Part shown: piece by piece, positions 44,207 to 52,065 of the stretch
Layout: each line of letters opens with the position of its first letter
How positions within the stretch are numbered: position 1 is the stretch's first letter
NCBI RefSeq assembly: GCF_003515775.1
Contig: NZ_QWEI01000005.1
Span: 150,762 to 214,761 of the forward strand
Length of the DNA: 64,000 nt
Direction of reading: 5' to 3'
From: Ureibacillus yapensis
Lineage (GTDB): Bacteria; Bacillota; Bacilli; Bacillales_A; Planococcaceae
Notes under the pieces: generated by a model
The model's database searches: none
Told to the model about the DNA's origin: nothing
What the model saw: the letters and a program-made list of their open reading frames with translations, nothing else
Position numbers and translations under genes: made by a program

Positions 44207-44947
44207 TTGCGGCGTTTAAAAGCAACCATAAGTTATGATGGCACCCTTTTTGCAGGCTATCAAGTTCAGCCGGGAGAACGCACGGTTCAGCTTGAAATCG
44301 AAAATGTATTAACGAAAATGCATAAAGGGAATCAAGTGAAAATCACTGCGAGCGGTCGTACGGATGCGAAAGTCCATGCTACTGGCCAGGTCATCCATTT
44401 CGATACTTCGTTGGAAATACCGGTTGAACGCTATAAAAAGGCGCTAAACGTCCAGTTGCCTCGGGATATTCGTGTGCTGGAAGTAGAGGAGGCAGACTCT
44501 GAGTTCCATGCGAGATATAGTGTATCAGGCAAGCGTTATCGCTATATTTGGAACTGTGAGGAGCAACAAAGCCCTTTCCGTAGACACTATACAGTTGAAA
44601 CGAATGGAATAAAGCCGGATCTAGAAAAAATGCAGACTGCAGCGCAATTTATCATCGGGACGCATGACTTTTCATGCTTTTGCGCGGCCAATACAAGTGT
44701 AGTGGATAAAGTGCGTACAGTAAATGCTCTCAACTTCTCGTGGCATGATGAAGAACTTCATATGACAATCGAGGGCAATGGATTTTTATATAATATGGTC
44801 CGCATTATTGCCGGAACGTTGTGGGAAGTCGGTATTGGAAAAAAAGATTCGAATGAATTGCAGTTAATTATTGCATCAATGGACCGTGGAAAGGCGGGCA
44901 AAACAGCGCCAGCACACGGTTTATACCTGGAAAAGGTGTTTTATTAA
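44207..44947 (+). CDS. truA: tRNA pseudouridine synthase A
   Basis: A 246-residue enzyme that makes pseudouridine at tRNA positions 38-40. The catalytic Asp lies in ASGRTDAKVHATGQ, and the FLYNMVRIIAGTL segment is typical. Start TTG at 44207 with GCGAGGTGAGG upstream. Cotranscribed with ecfT, ending at the terminator before the L13 promoter. Confidence 0.95.
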   Translation: MRRLKATISYDGTLFAGYQVQPGERTVQLEIENVLTKMHKGNQVKITASGRTDAKVHATGQVIHFDTSLEIPVERYKKALNVQLPRDIRVLEVEEADSEFHARYSVSGKRYRYIWNCEEQQSPFRRHYTVETNGIKPDLEKMQTAAQFIIGTHDFSCFCAANTSVVDKVRTVNALNFSWHDEELHMTIEGNGFLYNMVRIIAGTLWEVGIGKKDSNELQLIIASMDRGKAGKTAPAHGLYLEKVFY

Positions 44948-44955
44948 AGGAAATA

Positions 44956-44984
44956 CAACATCTCCAGGTGTTTTGTTTTTTTTC
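44956..44984 (+). terminator. Intrinsic terminator after truA
   Basis: AACATC (44957-44962) pairs with GGTGTT (44967-44972), including one G-U pair, and runs into TTGTTTTTTTT. The stem is short and the T-run long. Confidence 0.55.
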
Positions 44985-45013
44985 TTGACGAAAACGTAAA
45001 AATGTTATAAGAT
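44985..45013 (+). promoter_or_regulatory. Sigma-A promoter of rplM-rpsI
   Basis: TTGACG (44985-44990), a 17-base spacer and TAAGAT (45008-45013), directly after the truA terminator. Confidence 0.8.
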
Positions 45014-45020
45014 GACATAT

Positions 45021-45110
45021 GGTATTTTCATTACCACCACAAATAAGCCCCGAAACTTATGAAGTGTATATAATGAAAAATAACGGTAATCGAATCGATT
45101 AGGAGGATAT
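45021..45110 (+). ncRNA. L13-type ribosomal leader
   Basis: About 95 bases between promoter and rplM with GGTA/TACC (45021-45035) and ATAAG/CTTAT (45043-45060) stems. Position matches the L13 leader class of Bacillales, thought to bind L13 or S9 for feedback. Class assignment is by context only. Confidence 0.5.
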
Positions 45111-45114
45111 ATAA

Positions 45115-45552
45115 ATGCGTACAACATTCATGGCTAAAGGTCACGAAGTAGATCGCAAATGGTTAGTAGTAGACGCAGAAGGCCAAACTCTTGGACGTTT
45201 AGCTTCTGAAGTAGCTGCTATCTTACGCGGTAAACATAAACCAACATTCACACCAAACGTAGACACAGGTGACTACGTAATCGTAATCAATGCAGACAAA
45301 ATTCATTTAACAGGCAACAAATTAGAAGGTAAAATTTATTACCGTCACACTCAATTCTCTGGTGGTTTAAAAACACGTACTGCTGGCGAAATGAAAGAAA
45401 AATACCCAACACAAATGATCGAATTAGCAGTAAAAGGGATGCTTCCTAAAAACTCTTTAGGACGCAAAATGTTCGGTAAACTTAACGTTTACGCTGGAGC
45501 AGAACACCCACATGCAGCACAAAAACCGGAAAGCTATACGCTTCGCGGATAA
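45115..45552 (+). CDS. rplM: 50S ribosomal protein L13
   Basis: A 145-residue early-assembly protein, begun by [20 protein letters not shown] and holding [15 protein letters not shown] and the [18 protein letters not shown] signature. AGGAGGATA precedes the ATG. Cotranscribed with rpsI 22 bases downstream. Confidence 0.98.
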   Translation: MRTTFMAKGHEVDRKWLVVDAEGQTLGRLASEVAAILRGKHKPTFTPNVDTGDYVIVINADKIHLTGNKLEGKIYYRHTQFSGGLKTRTAGEMKEKYPTQMIELAVKGMLPKNSLGRKMFGKLNVYAGAEHPHAAQKPESYTLRG

Positions 45553-45574
45553 TTATTAAGAGGAGGATATACCC

Positions 45575-45967
45575 TTGGCACAAGTTCAATATATCGGCAC
45601 AGGTCGCCGTAAAAGCTCAGTAGCTCGCGTACGTTTAGTACCAGGCGAAGGTAAAATTGTTATCAACAACCGCAGCATCGAAGAGTACTTACCATTCGAA
45701 ACGTTGCACTTAATCATCAACCAACCATTAGAAGCAACTCAAACTAAAGGTAGCTATGATGTATTTGTAAACGTAAACGGTGGTGGCTTCACAGGTCAAG
45801 CTGGAGCAATCCGTCACGGTATCGCTCGTGCGTTACTTCAAGTTGACCCAGATTTCCGTCCAGCACTTAAAACTGCAGGTTTACTAACTCGTGACCCACG
45901 TATGAAAGAACGTAAAAAATACGGTCTTAAAGGCGCGCGTCGTGCACCTCAGTTCTCAAAACGTTAA
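45575..45967 (+). CDS. rpsI: 30S ribosomal protein S9
   Basis: A 130-residue S9 whose C-terminal SKR tail contacts P-site tRNA (ends RRAPQFSKR). Starts with TTG at 45575 after AGGAGGATA, giving [19 protein letters not shown]. Closed by an 11-bp terminator stem. Confidence 0.98.
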   Translation: MAQVQYIGTGRRKSSVARVRLVPGEGKIVINNRSIEEYLPFETLHLIINQPLEATQTKGSYDVFVNVNGGGFTGQAGAIRHGIARALLQVDPDFRPALKTAGLLTRDPRMKERKKYGLKGARRAPQFSKR

Positions 45968-45991
45968 TCAAGCGTTATATCAACGTTTTCA

Positions 45992-46025
45992 AACCCTTTC
46001 TCAAGTTTTTGGGAGAGGGTTTTTT
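45992..46025 (+). terminator. Intrinsic terminator after rpsI
   Basis: AACCCTTTCTC (45992-46002) pairs fully, with two G-U pairs, with GGGAGAGGGTT (46011-46021), then TTTT. Confidence 0.9.
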
Positions 46026-46219
46026 ATGTTGAGAATTCATCAACATCAAATCAATACCCTTTTGAATAATAATGCCTTCGAAAGATACTAGTCTTAAAAT
46101 CCTTCAATTCTTTAACTTAAAAGCTCCTTTATTGCACTAAAACCCTGCTAGCTGAAGATAAAGAAATGCAAAAGCTTCCGAAAGATATATATAAGTATAG
46201 AGATAAGTGGGAATAAAGA

Positions 46220-46245
46220 AAAAGACCGAAATGATCCGGTCTTTT
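46220..46245 (-). terminator. Intrinsic terminator of the chemoreceptor gene
   Basis: AAAAGACCG (46220-46228) pairs with CGGTCTTTT (46237-46245). On the minus strand a T-rich tract follows, so it serves the minus-strand gene at 46250. The 46026-46219 stretch before it holds no gene. Confidence 0.85.
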
Positions 46246-46249
46246 CTGT

Positions 46250-47956
46250 CTAGAATTTAAATTTGCTAATTTCTTCTCTTAGCTCTTCCGCAAGAACACT
46301 CAAAGATGTAGCGGATGCAGTAATCTCTTGTGTCGTGGCCAGCTGTTCTTCGGATGCTGAGGCCACATTTTGGGAGTTTGAAGAAGTGTTTTGGGCAATC
46401 TCTGTTAAAGAATGGATGGTTGTATTGACTTGTTGGGAGGAAGCGGCCATTTGTCCAGCAGAAGTGAAGACTTCTTCAATTTTCTCAGAAACTAGTCGAA
46501 TGGATTCCAGAATGCTCTCAAATGTTTCTCCCGCCTCTGCAATGACATCTGTTCCGTTTTCTACTTCTTTTGTCCCTTGATCCATTGATTCAACAGCTAT
46601 CATCGTATCATTTTGAATTTGAAGAATCAGCTGCGTGATACTGTCCGCGGAAAGTTTTGATTGCTCAGCCAGCTTGCGAACTTCCTCAGCAACTACCGCA
46701 AACCCCTTCCCATGTTCTCCGGCTCGTGCAGCTTCAATCGCTGCATTCAACGCCAATAAATTGGTTTGGTCTGCAATGCTTGTAATGACTTCAACGATTT
46801 GTCCAATTTCTTTGGAGCGTACTTCAAGGTTTGTGACCAGTTTGGAAGTGGTGCCAACGGAGTTCTTGATCGCCTCCATCTGATTTACGGCTTTCTGAAT
46901 GCTTGTATGCCCTTCTATAGCCTGTTTTGTTGTGTTTTGTGATTCATTCGCTGCTCCAGCAGATGTTTCGGCAATTTCCTGCATGCCAATGGAAACATCA
47001 TTCATCGCACGGAGAGATTCCCTAGCGCTTTGAGAAGCCGTTTCAGCACCCGCAGCGATTTCTTGAATAGACATAGTTACTTGTTCTGTGGAAGCGGAAG
47101 AGTGCTCAGCAGAAGAAGCAAACTGTTCGGAAGATGCTGCTAATTGGTTTGTGGTCTCCGAAACTTTGGTCATCAGAGCTTTTAAATTTGTTGTCATAGT
47201 ATTGGTAGACCGTATCAGTCGGCCCATTTCATCCTTGGATACTGTTTCAGGCATATTGCCGCGCAGATCACCTTTTGCGATTGCTTCCAAACGTTCCACT
47301 ACCAACGAAATCGCTTTGGAAATATTATTGGCATTATATAGAGCTACGGCAATTGCAGCGACAATGGCTAAAACTGAAGTGACCAAAATGACAACTTCAG
47401 CCTGTAAAGCAGATGACTGCAATTCAAGTGTTTTGTCTTTCATCTGGCTATTTTGAAGTTCAACTACATTGACCCATGCATCGATTGCTTCCTGACTATA
47501 AAGAAGACATCTTTCCTCCATCAAACGAATGGCTCCATCCCGATCGCCACGATCATAAAGAGGAATAATCTCTTCCGTTACAAGCACTCTCCATCGGACT
47601 GTCTTTTCTTGTGCATCCTTAAAAGCACTTTTCACTTCGCTTGTGAAGCGGCCGGTTGAGATGGCTTCTTGAAGAGCCTTATCCGTTTCAATCGCCTTGT
47701 CCGTCTCTTCCAAAAATTTCACTTTAAATTCTTCTCTATTAAAAAGAACATAATCACGTGCAATTTTTGCCCGATTGACTACACTAAATTTCATGGAATT
47801 GGAAGATTCCAAAAAGGCTATATCGTTTGAGCTTATATCTTTAAAATCATTAGAAAAAGAATAAATCGTTCTGTAGCTGTTAATGGCCATTACCAATAAA
47901 ATGATTAAAACAACAGCAAAACCTGCTAGAATCTTCCCCTTAATACTTTTCATCAT
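46250..47956 (-). CDS. Methyl-accepting chemotaxis protein
   Basis: A 568-residue transmembrane chemoreceptor. Transmembrane helix 1 spans about residues 8-28. A helical, largely acidic external domain resembling four-helix-bundle sensors follows to about 180, then helix 2 to about 207. A HAMP domain ([21 protein letters not shown]) comes next, then a long cytoplasmic coiled coil. The hairpin tip that contacts CheA and CheW is in [21 protein letters not shown]. Two adjacent starts (47956, 47953) follow GAGGAG. The ligand is unknown. It is an accessory gene placed on the opposite strand between rpsI and the spore gene block. Confidence 0.93.
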   Translation of the reverse strand: MMKSIKGKILAGFAVVLIILLVMAINSYRTIYSFSNDFKDISSNDIAFLESSNSMKFSVVNRAKIARDYVLFNREEFKVKFLEETDKAIETDKALQEAISTGRFTSEVKSAFKDAQEKTVRWRVLVTEEIIPLYDRGDRDGAIRLMEERCLLYSQEAIDAWVNVVELQNSQMKDKTLELQSSALQAEVVILVTSVLAIVAAIAVALYNANNISKAISLVVERLEAIAKGDLRGNMPETVSKDEMGRLIRSTNTMTTNLKALMTKVSETTNQLAASSEQFASSAEHSSASTEQVTMSIQEIAAGAETASQSARESLRAMNDVSIGMQEIAETSAGAANESQNTTKQAIEGHTSIQKAVNQMEAIKNSVGTTSKLVTNLEVRSKEIGQIVEVITSIADQTNLLALNAAIEAARAGEHGKGFAVVAEEVRKLAEQSKLSADSITQLILQIQNDTMIAVESMDQGTKEVENGTDVIAEAGETFESILESIRLVSEKIEEVFTSAGQMAASSQQVNTTIHSLTEIAQNTSSNSQNVASASEEQLATTQEITASATSLSVLAEELREEISKFKF

Positions 47957-47984
47957 AATCTCCTCTAATATATTGCGGTCTATG

Positions 47985-48018
47985 CAGAGGAAAGGAAACG
48001 CTTTCCACCTTCTCTGCT
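47985..48018 (-). promoter_or_regulatory. Large palindrome with a cre-like core upstream of the chemoreceptor
   Basis: GCAGAG (47985-47990) pairs with CTCTGC (48013-48018), enclosing GGAAA (47994-47998)/TTTCC (48002-48006). On the minus strand TGGAAAGCGTTTCCT (48007 to 47993) matches the CcpA cre consensus WTGNAANCGNWNNCW at all but one fixed position. It is 29-62 bases before the chemoreceptor start, so catabolite control is a reasonable inference. It could also act as an mRNA hairpin. Confidence 0.4.
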
Positions 48019-48299
48019 AAAAACAAATATATCATTAGAGATAAAACTTTACACCCATTTTTTTATAAATATCTATAACTTTTTAACCTAAAAAATAGTA
48101 TTTTATATTAAATTGTAAATAAAATTGGTAATTATGTTGAAGATATATTGTTGGTTGGAATAAGGAATGGCTGGAGTATAAAAAGTACACAATTCAAGGG
48201 TATACTAACGCAAAACAGAGGCAGGGCTGCAGTAATTTCTTTTCCATTTCAACATGTTCCGCGCGGTTTCGGACATGCTAATGAAAAGGAGGCGAGAAC
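48019..48299. other. Intergenic stretch upstream of the SASP gene
   Basis: AT-rich and without a recognised gene. GTATA (48176-48180) and TATACTA (48201-48207) resemble sigma-G/F hexamers, but the spacer is about 20 bases, longer than usual. The SASP ribosome-binding site AAAAGGAGG is at 48284-48292. Confidence 0.35.
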
Positions 48300-48560
48300 A
48301 TGGCAAGAAGGAACCGAAATAAAATTCTCGTACCGGAAGCAAGACAAGGCCTTGATGAATTAAAGGCAAAGGTTGCCGGTACGACCGATCCCGAGCGAGC
48401 TAAGTTTGAAATTGCGGAGGAAGTTGGCGTTCCCTTAAAAGAAGGATATAATGGAAAGCTGACGTCCGAGCAAGCCGGAAAAGTAGGCGGCCGCCTTGGG
48501 GGAAGCATGGTGAAGGAACTTGTCAAGATGGCGCAGGAAAACCTTCGCAACAACCAATAA
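48300..48560 (+). CDS. Alpha/beta-type small acid-soluble spore protein
   Basis: An 86-residue DNA-binding spore protein that would coat and protect spore DNA and be cleaved by the GPR protease on germination. The first family segment is FEIAEEVGVPLKEGYNGKLT, containing the GPR-type site around EIAEEVGV. The second is GKVGGRLGGSMVKELVKMAQ. It is longer than the usual 60-72 residues because of an extra stretch near residues 25-35 (AGTTDPERAK). This is a direct sign that the organism forms spores. Confidence 0.92.
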   Translation: MARRNRNKILVPEARQGLDELKAKVAGTTDPERAKFEIAEEVGVPLKEGYNGKLTSEQAGKVGGRLGGSMVKELVKMAQENLRNNQ

Positions 48561-48569
48561 AAAGATGAA

Positions 48570-48603
48570 AAAAGCTTCTTTCTTCAATGTGAAAGAAGCT
48601 TTT
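48570..48603 (+). terminator. Bidirectional terminator between SASP and GNAT genes
   Basis: AAAAGCTTCTTTC (48570-48582) pairs perfectly with GAAAGAAGCTTTT (48591-48603). It serves the + strand SASP gene and, from the other side, the minus-strand acetyltransferase gene. Confidence 0.9.
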
Positions 48604-48615
48604 AGTATGGTACAA

Positions 48616-49278
48616 CTATTTAAAGGGATTTTTCCACTCCATCAGCACACCGTAATTATGGGATTCTTTATCCTCCAAATAATTCTCCACTACCGTGATC
48701 GGCAGCCGTCCACACTTTAATAGAAACGAAATGACTGGGTCGTGTATTTCATGGCTGACAACTTTATCGACGTATTCTTGAGCGGACAAATCGCCTGCGT
48801 GTTTATGATATCCAGGCATCCTGCCGCCGCCCAGAAGACGCTCTAGTCCACTATTCACCACTACATGATACATGGCTTGCATCATGATTTTCCCAAGGCT
48901 TAAAGACCGAAATGCGGGGCGAACACTAATATCCACTATATAAAGTGTATCCCCGTTACAATCATGATTCCGGATATATCCATCATCTGTTGCTTCAGAC
49001 CAAGTATGGGACGGACGGGAAGAATCGAATGAAATGCATACGCCAGTGATTGAGCTGACAATCTGACTATTCATCTCAACACATAAAGCACCTTCCGGGA
49101 ATAAGGCAACATGATTTGTTAATTGTTCTTTGTTCCACCACAATTCAGAAGGAAAAGGCGGAGGAAAACATTCGGCTTGAATCGCGATTAATTCATCAAA
49201 ATCGTTTTCTGTATAATTGCGAACAACAATTTTCATGGGCGTTCCATTATAAAATAACCACTGCTCGTTTCGATACAT
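48616..49278 (-). CDS. GNAT-family N-acetyltransferase (YhcX N-terminal-domain type)
   Basis: A 220-residue GNAT protein. It aligns by eye with the N-terminal half of B. subtilis YhcX: ECFPPPF, HVALFPEG, HTWSEATDDGYIRNHD, then IVDISVRPAFRSLSLGKIMM (the acetyl-CoA P-loop region), and finally the GGRMPGYHKHAGDLSAQEYV segment. The upstream ORF on the same strand encodes the other half, an amidohydrolase, 12 bases away. AGGGGG precedes the ATG; an internal ATG 14 codons later is a possible alternative start. Its acceptor substrate is unknown. Confidence 0.85.
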   Translation of the reverse strand: MYRNEQWLFYNGTPMKIVVRNYTENDFDELIAIQAECFPPPFPSELWWNKEQLTNHVALFPEGALCVEMNSQIVSSITGVCISFDSSRPSHTWSEATDDGYIRNHDCNGDTLYIVDISVRPAFRSLSLGKIMMQAMYHVVVNSGLERLLGGGRMPGYHKHAGDLSAQEYVDKVVSHEIHDPVISFLLKCGRLPITVVENYLEDKESHNYGVLMEWKNPFK

Positions 49279-49290
49279 ACTAGATGCCCC

Positions 49291-50160
49291 CTATTTAAAA
49301 GGTATTTCAAAATCAGGGTAAAGATCGATTCGCCGATCGCGCCAAGTTGTAACAGAACCTTTTTCGCGTACTTGGTAGAGAAGATTTAAATCCAGGTCGG
49401 CTGTAATAAGCATGTCTTGATTAATTTCACCTTCCGCCAACAAACCTTTTGGAGGAAACGGGATATCATTTGGTGTAATAATGGCGGCTTGCCCGAAGTT
49501 GGCGCGCATAAAATCAACTGTTGGCAGTGCACCTACTGTCCCAGTCAACACGACATACACCTGATTCTCGATTGCGCGGGCGTGACTTGTATAACGTACA
49601 CGATGGAAGCCATGACGATCATCCGTACAAGAAGGGCAAAAAATGACATCCGCCCCTTTTGCCCTAGCCATTCGAACAATCTCCGGAAATTCAATGTCAT
49701 AACAAGTCAACAGAGCGATCGTTCCCTTATCCGTTTCGAACACCTCTAGACCGTCGCCTTTCGACATATTCCACTCATGCACTTCGGTCGGGGTAATATG
49801 AAGCTTCTCCTGGGTGCCTATTCGTCCATCGGGATAAAATAAGTGCGCGGAATTTCGAAGTTTTCCATTCACTTCGACCACATGTGTTCCCGCAATAATA
49901 TGGAGGTTATATTGTTTGGCCAACTTAGAAAATAAAGTGCGGTACTGATTCGTAAAAGAAGGTAAATCATCAATGGTTAAAACATGTCCGTTTTTCCCTT
50001 TGATTGAAAGCAATTGAGTGGTAAAAAACTCAGGAAATAAGATAAACTCCGTATCAAATTCCAATGCTGCTTTAATATAGTGTTCGCTTTGATGAGCAAA
50101 ATCCTCAAATGACTCGATTGTATGTAAATGATATTGCACAGCGGAAACTCGTAGTTTCAT
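49291..50160 (-). CDS. Carbon-nitrogen hydrolase (nitrilase superfamily, YhcX C-terminal-domain type)
   Basis: A 289-residue nitrilase-fold amidohydrolase with the Glu-Lys-Cys triad: Glu44 in LFPEFF, Lys in EKLHITPTE and Cys in LLTCYDIEFPE. Further family marks are FCPSCTDDRHGFHRVRY and SHARAIENQVYVVLTG. It is the first gene of a two-gene minus-strand operon with the GNAT gene. In B. subtilis YhcX the two domains are one polypeptide in the opposite order. GGGGGAATG precedes the start. Substrate unknown, probably a small amide. Confidence 0.88.
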   Translation of the reverse strand: MKLRVSAVQYHLHTIESFEDFAHQSEHYIKAALEFDTEFILFPEFFTTQLLSIKGKNGHVLTIDDLPSFTNQYRTLFSKLAKQYNLHIIAGTHVVEVNGKLRNSAHLFYPDGRIGTQEKLHITPTEVHEWNMSKGDGLEVFETDKGTIALLTCYDIEFPEIVRMARAKGADVIFCPSCTDDRHGFHRVRYTSHARAIENQVYVVLTGTVGALPTVDFMRANFGQAAIITPNDIPFPPKGLLAEGEINQDMLITADLDLNLLYQVREKGSVTTWRDRRIDLYPDFEIPFK

Positions 50161-50254
50161 AAGTCATTCCCCCACTTATTGAGATATGGCTATTATATGG
50201 TATTTATTGGGCGTGTGGAAGAAGAGAAATGTATGGCATTGCCAGAAAAGCCGG

Positions 50255-50283
50255 TTGTAATTTGGTATCCTACTGTATAAAAT
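50255..50283 (+). promoter_or_regulatory. Promoter of the ABC exporter operon
   Basis: TTGTAA (50255-50260), a 17-base spacer and TAAAAT (50278-50283), 43 bases before the first exporter gene. Confidence 0.55.
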
Positions 50284-50299
50284 ATACGCCGAGGCGTAT
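50284..50299 (+). promoter_or_regulatory. Palindromic operator at the exporter transcription start
   Basis: ATACGCC-GA-GGCGTAT, a perfect inverted repeat with 7-bp arms directly after the -10. Placement suits a repressor (TetR-like or MarR-like). No regulator gene is adjacent, so the factor would act from elsewhere. Confidence 0.5.
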
Positions 50300-50325
50300 T
50301 TGAATTAATAGAAGAGAGGGACACC

Positions 50326-52065
50326 ATGCAAGCCGTTTTATCTTTGAAAAAATATTTAAAGCCCTATGTGGCGTTTGCATTGATTGCACCATTATTGATG
50401 GTGCTGGAAGTGAGCATGGATTTGGTTCAGCCTACCATCATGCAGCATATTATCGATCGAGGCATTGCCGCAGGGGATACATCCTATGTGGTGAAAATGT
50501 TTGGATTAATGATTCTTTGTGCAATCATCGGTTTAATAGGGGGTGCGGGATGTTCGATTTATGCATCCAAGACCGCCATCAATTTTGCGGCGGACATTCG
50601 GCAGGAATTATATGAAACCATTACATATTTTTCGAATAAAAATAAAGATCATTTTACACTTGGAAAACTCATAACCAACATAACAAGCGATGTAGAAATG
50701 CTGCAGCGGGCGTTGACAATGCTGCTGAAGGTTTTTGTGCGTGGCCCGTTAACATTTATGGGGGCCATCTTGATTGTTTTTCTGACAGCACGAGAGTTAT
50801 TTCCAATATTATTGGTTGTTGTGCCAATCTTGGCAATCGCCATCATCTATTTTTCAAAAATCTCCGGGAAAATGTTTTTAAAGGTCCAGGAGGCAGTGGA
50901 TGCGGTCAACACTCGCGTTCAAGAAAATTTGGCGGGAATACGCGTCATTAAAGCCTACAACCGCAAACAGCATCAAATTGAACAGTTCACAGCGGTGAAT
51001 GGGGCGCTAATGAGACGCAACATTCATGCAGAGCAAATCATCGGCATTTTAATGCCTTTAACAGTATTTGTTGTTAATATGGGAATTATAGCTGCGTTAT
51101 GGCTGGGTGCCATTAAAGTAGAAAACGATACAATTGAAGTAGGGATGATTTTAGCCTTTATCAACTATTTAATGATGATTATGGGCGGTTTAATGAGCTC
51201 TACGCACGTACTAATGCTAATTGCACGGGCTGTTCCGAGTGCAAATCGAATCGATGCCGTGTTAAAGGAAAAATCGGAAATACACAATAATGAACAACCA
51301 TTCACCGGTTCCATTAAAGGAGCGGTGACATTCGAAAATGTAAGCTTTGCGTACAATAAAAACAGTGAACCCGTGTTGAAGAATATCTCTTTCAAGGCCA
51401 ATGCCGGGGAAACCATCGGAATCATAGGGATGACGGGAAGCGGAAAAACAACCATCGTGCAATTGATTCCCAGACTCTATGATGCCGACCAAGGGGTTAT
51501 TAAAATAGATGACCGCCCAATTGAGCAATATGACTTACAAGCGTTGCGCGCGGCAATTGGCTATGCACCTCAAAAGGCGACGTTATTTTCAAGAACAATC
51601 GAGGAAAATGTTAAGTATGGGGATGAAAGTGCCAGCTTGGAGGAGTTAATCGAAGCATTGGAATCTTCGTGTGCCCTGGAATTTGTAGAAAAGTTTGAGG
51701 ACAAAGCGCAGTACACGGTGGCACAAGGCGCGGCCAACTTATCCGGAGGCCAAAAGCAGCGGTTGGCAATGGCGCGTGCTTTTATTCGAAAACCTGCTAT
51801 TTTAATACTGGATGATACCACTTCGGCAGTTGATAGCATCTCGGAGAGCAAAATTCAAAATGCGATCAAGGAAAACTTCAAGGATAGTACGAAATTCATT
51901 ATATCATCCAAGGTTTCATCGATTCGTCATGCAGATAAAATTTTGGTGTTGGATGATGGCGAGATTGTTGGACAGGGAACGCATGATGAACTGTTGGAAG
52001 CGAATCCTGCATATCAGGAAATTGTTTCAACCCAGTTGGTAAGAGGGGGGACTTTAAATGAATAA
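50326..52065 (+). CDS. Heterodimeric ABC exporter subunit with degenerate ATPase site
   Basis: A 579-residue half-transporter: six transmembrane helices (residues about 15-310) and a nucleotide-binding domain. Walker A is GMTGSGKTT and the signature NLSGGQKQRLAMARA. Walker B ends LILDDTTSAVD with Asp where the catalytic Glu normally is, and the switch region IISSKVSSI lacks the His of the usual AHRLST. So its own site should be non-hydrolytic, as in BmrC or TM287. It overlaps the second subunit gene by 8 bases. Likely a multidrug or lipid exporter (YfiB/YheI class). Confidence 0.9.
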   Translation: MQAVLSLKKYLKPYVAFALIAPLLMVLEVSMDLVQPTIMQHIIDRGIAAGDTSYVVKMFGLMILCAIIGLIGGAGCSIYASKTAINFAADIRQELYETITYFSNKNKDHFTLGKLITNITSDVEMLQRALTMLLKVFVRGPLTFMGAILIVFLTARELFPILLVVVPILAIAIIYFSKISGKMFLKVQEAVDAVNTRVQENLAGIRVIKAYNRKQHQIEQFTAVNGALMRRNIHAEQIIGILMPLTVFVVNMGIIAALWLGAIKVENDTIEVGMILAFINYLMMIMGGLMSSTHVLMLIARAVPSANRIDAVLKEKSEIHNNEQPFTGSIKGAVTFENVSFAYNKNSEPVLKNISFKANAGETIGIIGMTGSGKTTIVQLIPRLYDADQGVIKIDDRPIEQYDLQALRAAIGYAPQKATLFSRTIEENVKYGDESASLEELIEALESSCALEFVEKFEDKAQYTVAQGAANLSGGQKQRLAMARAFIRKPAILILDDTTSAVDSISESKIQNAIKENFKDSTKFIISSKVSSIRHADKILVLDDGEIVGQGTHDELLEANPAYQEIVSTQLVRGGTLNE

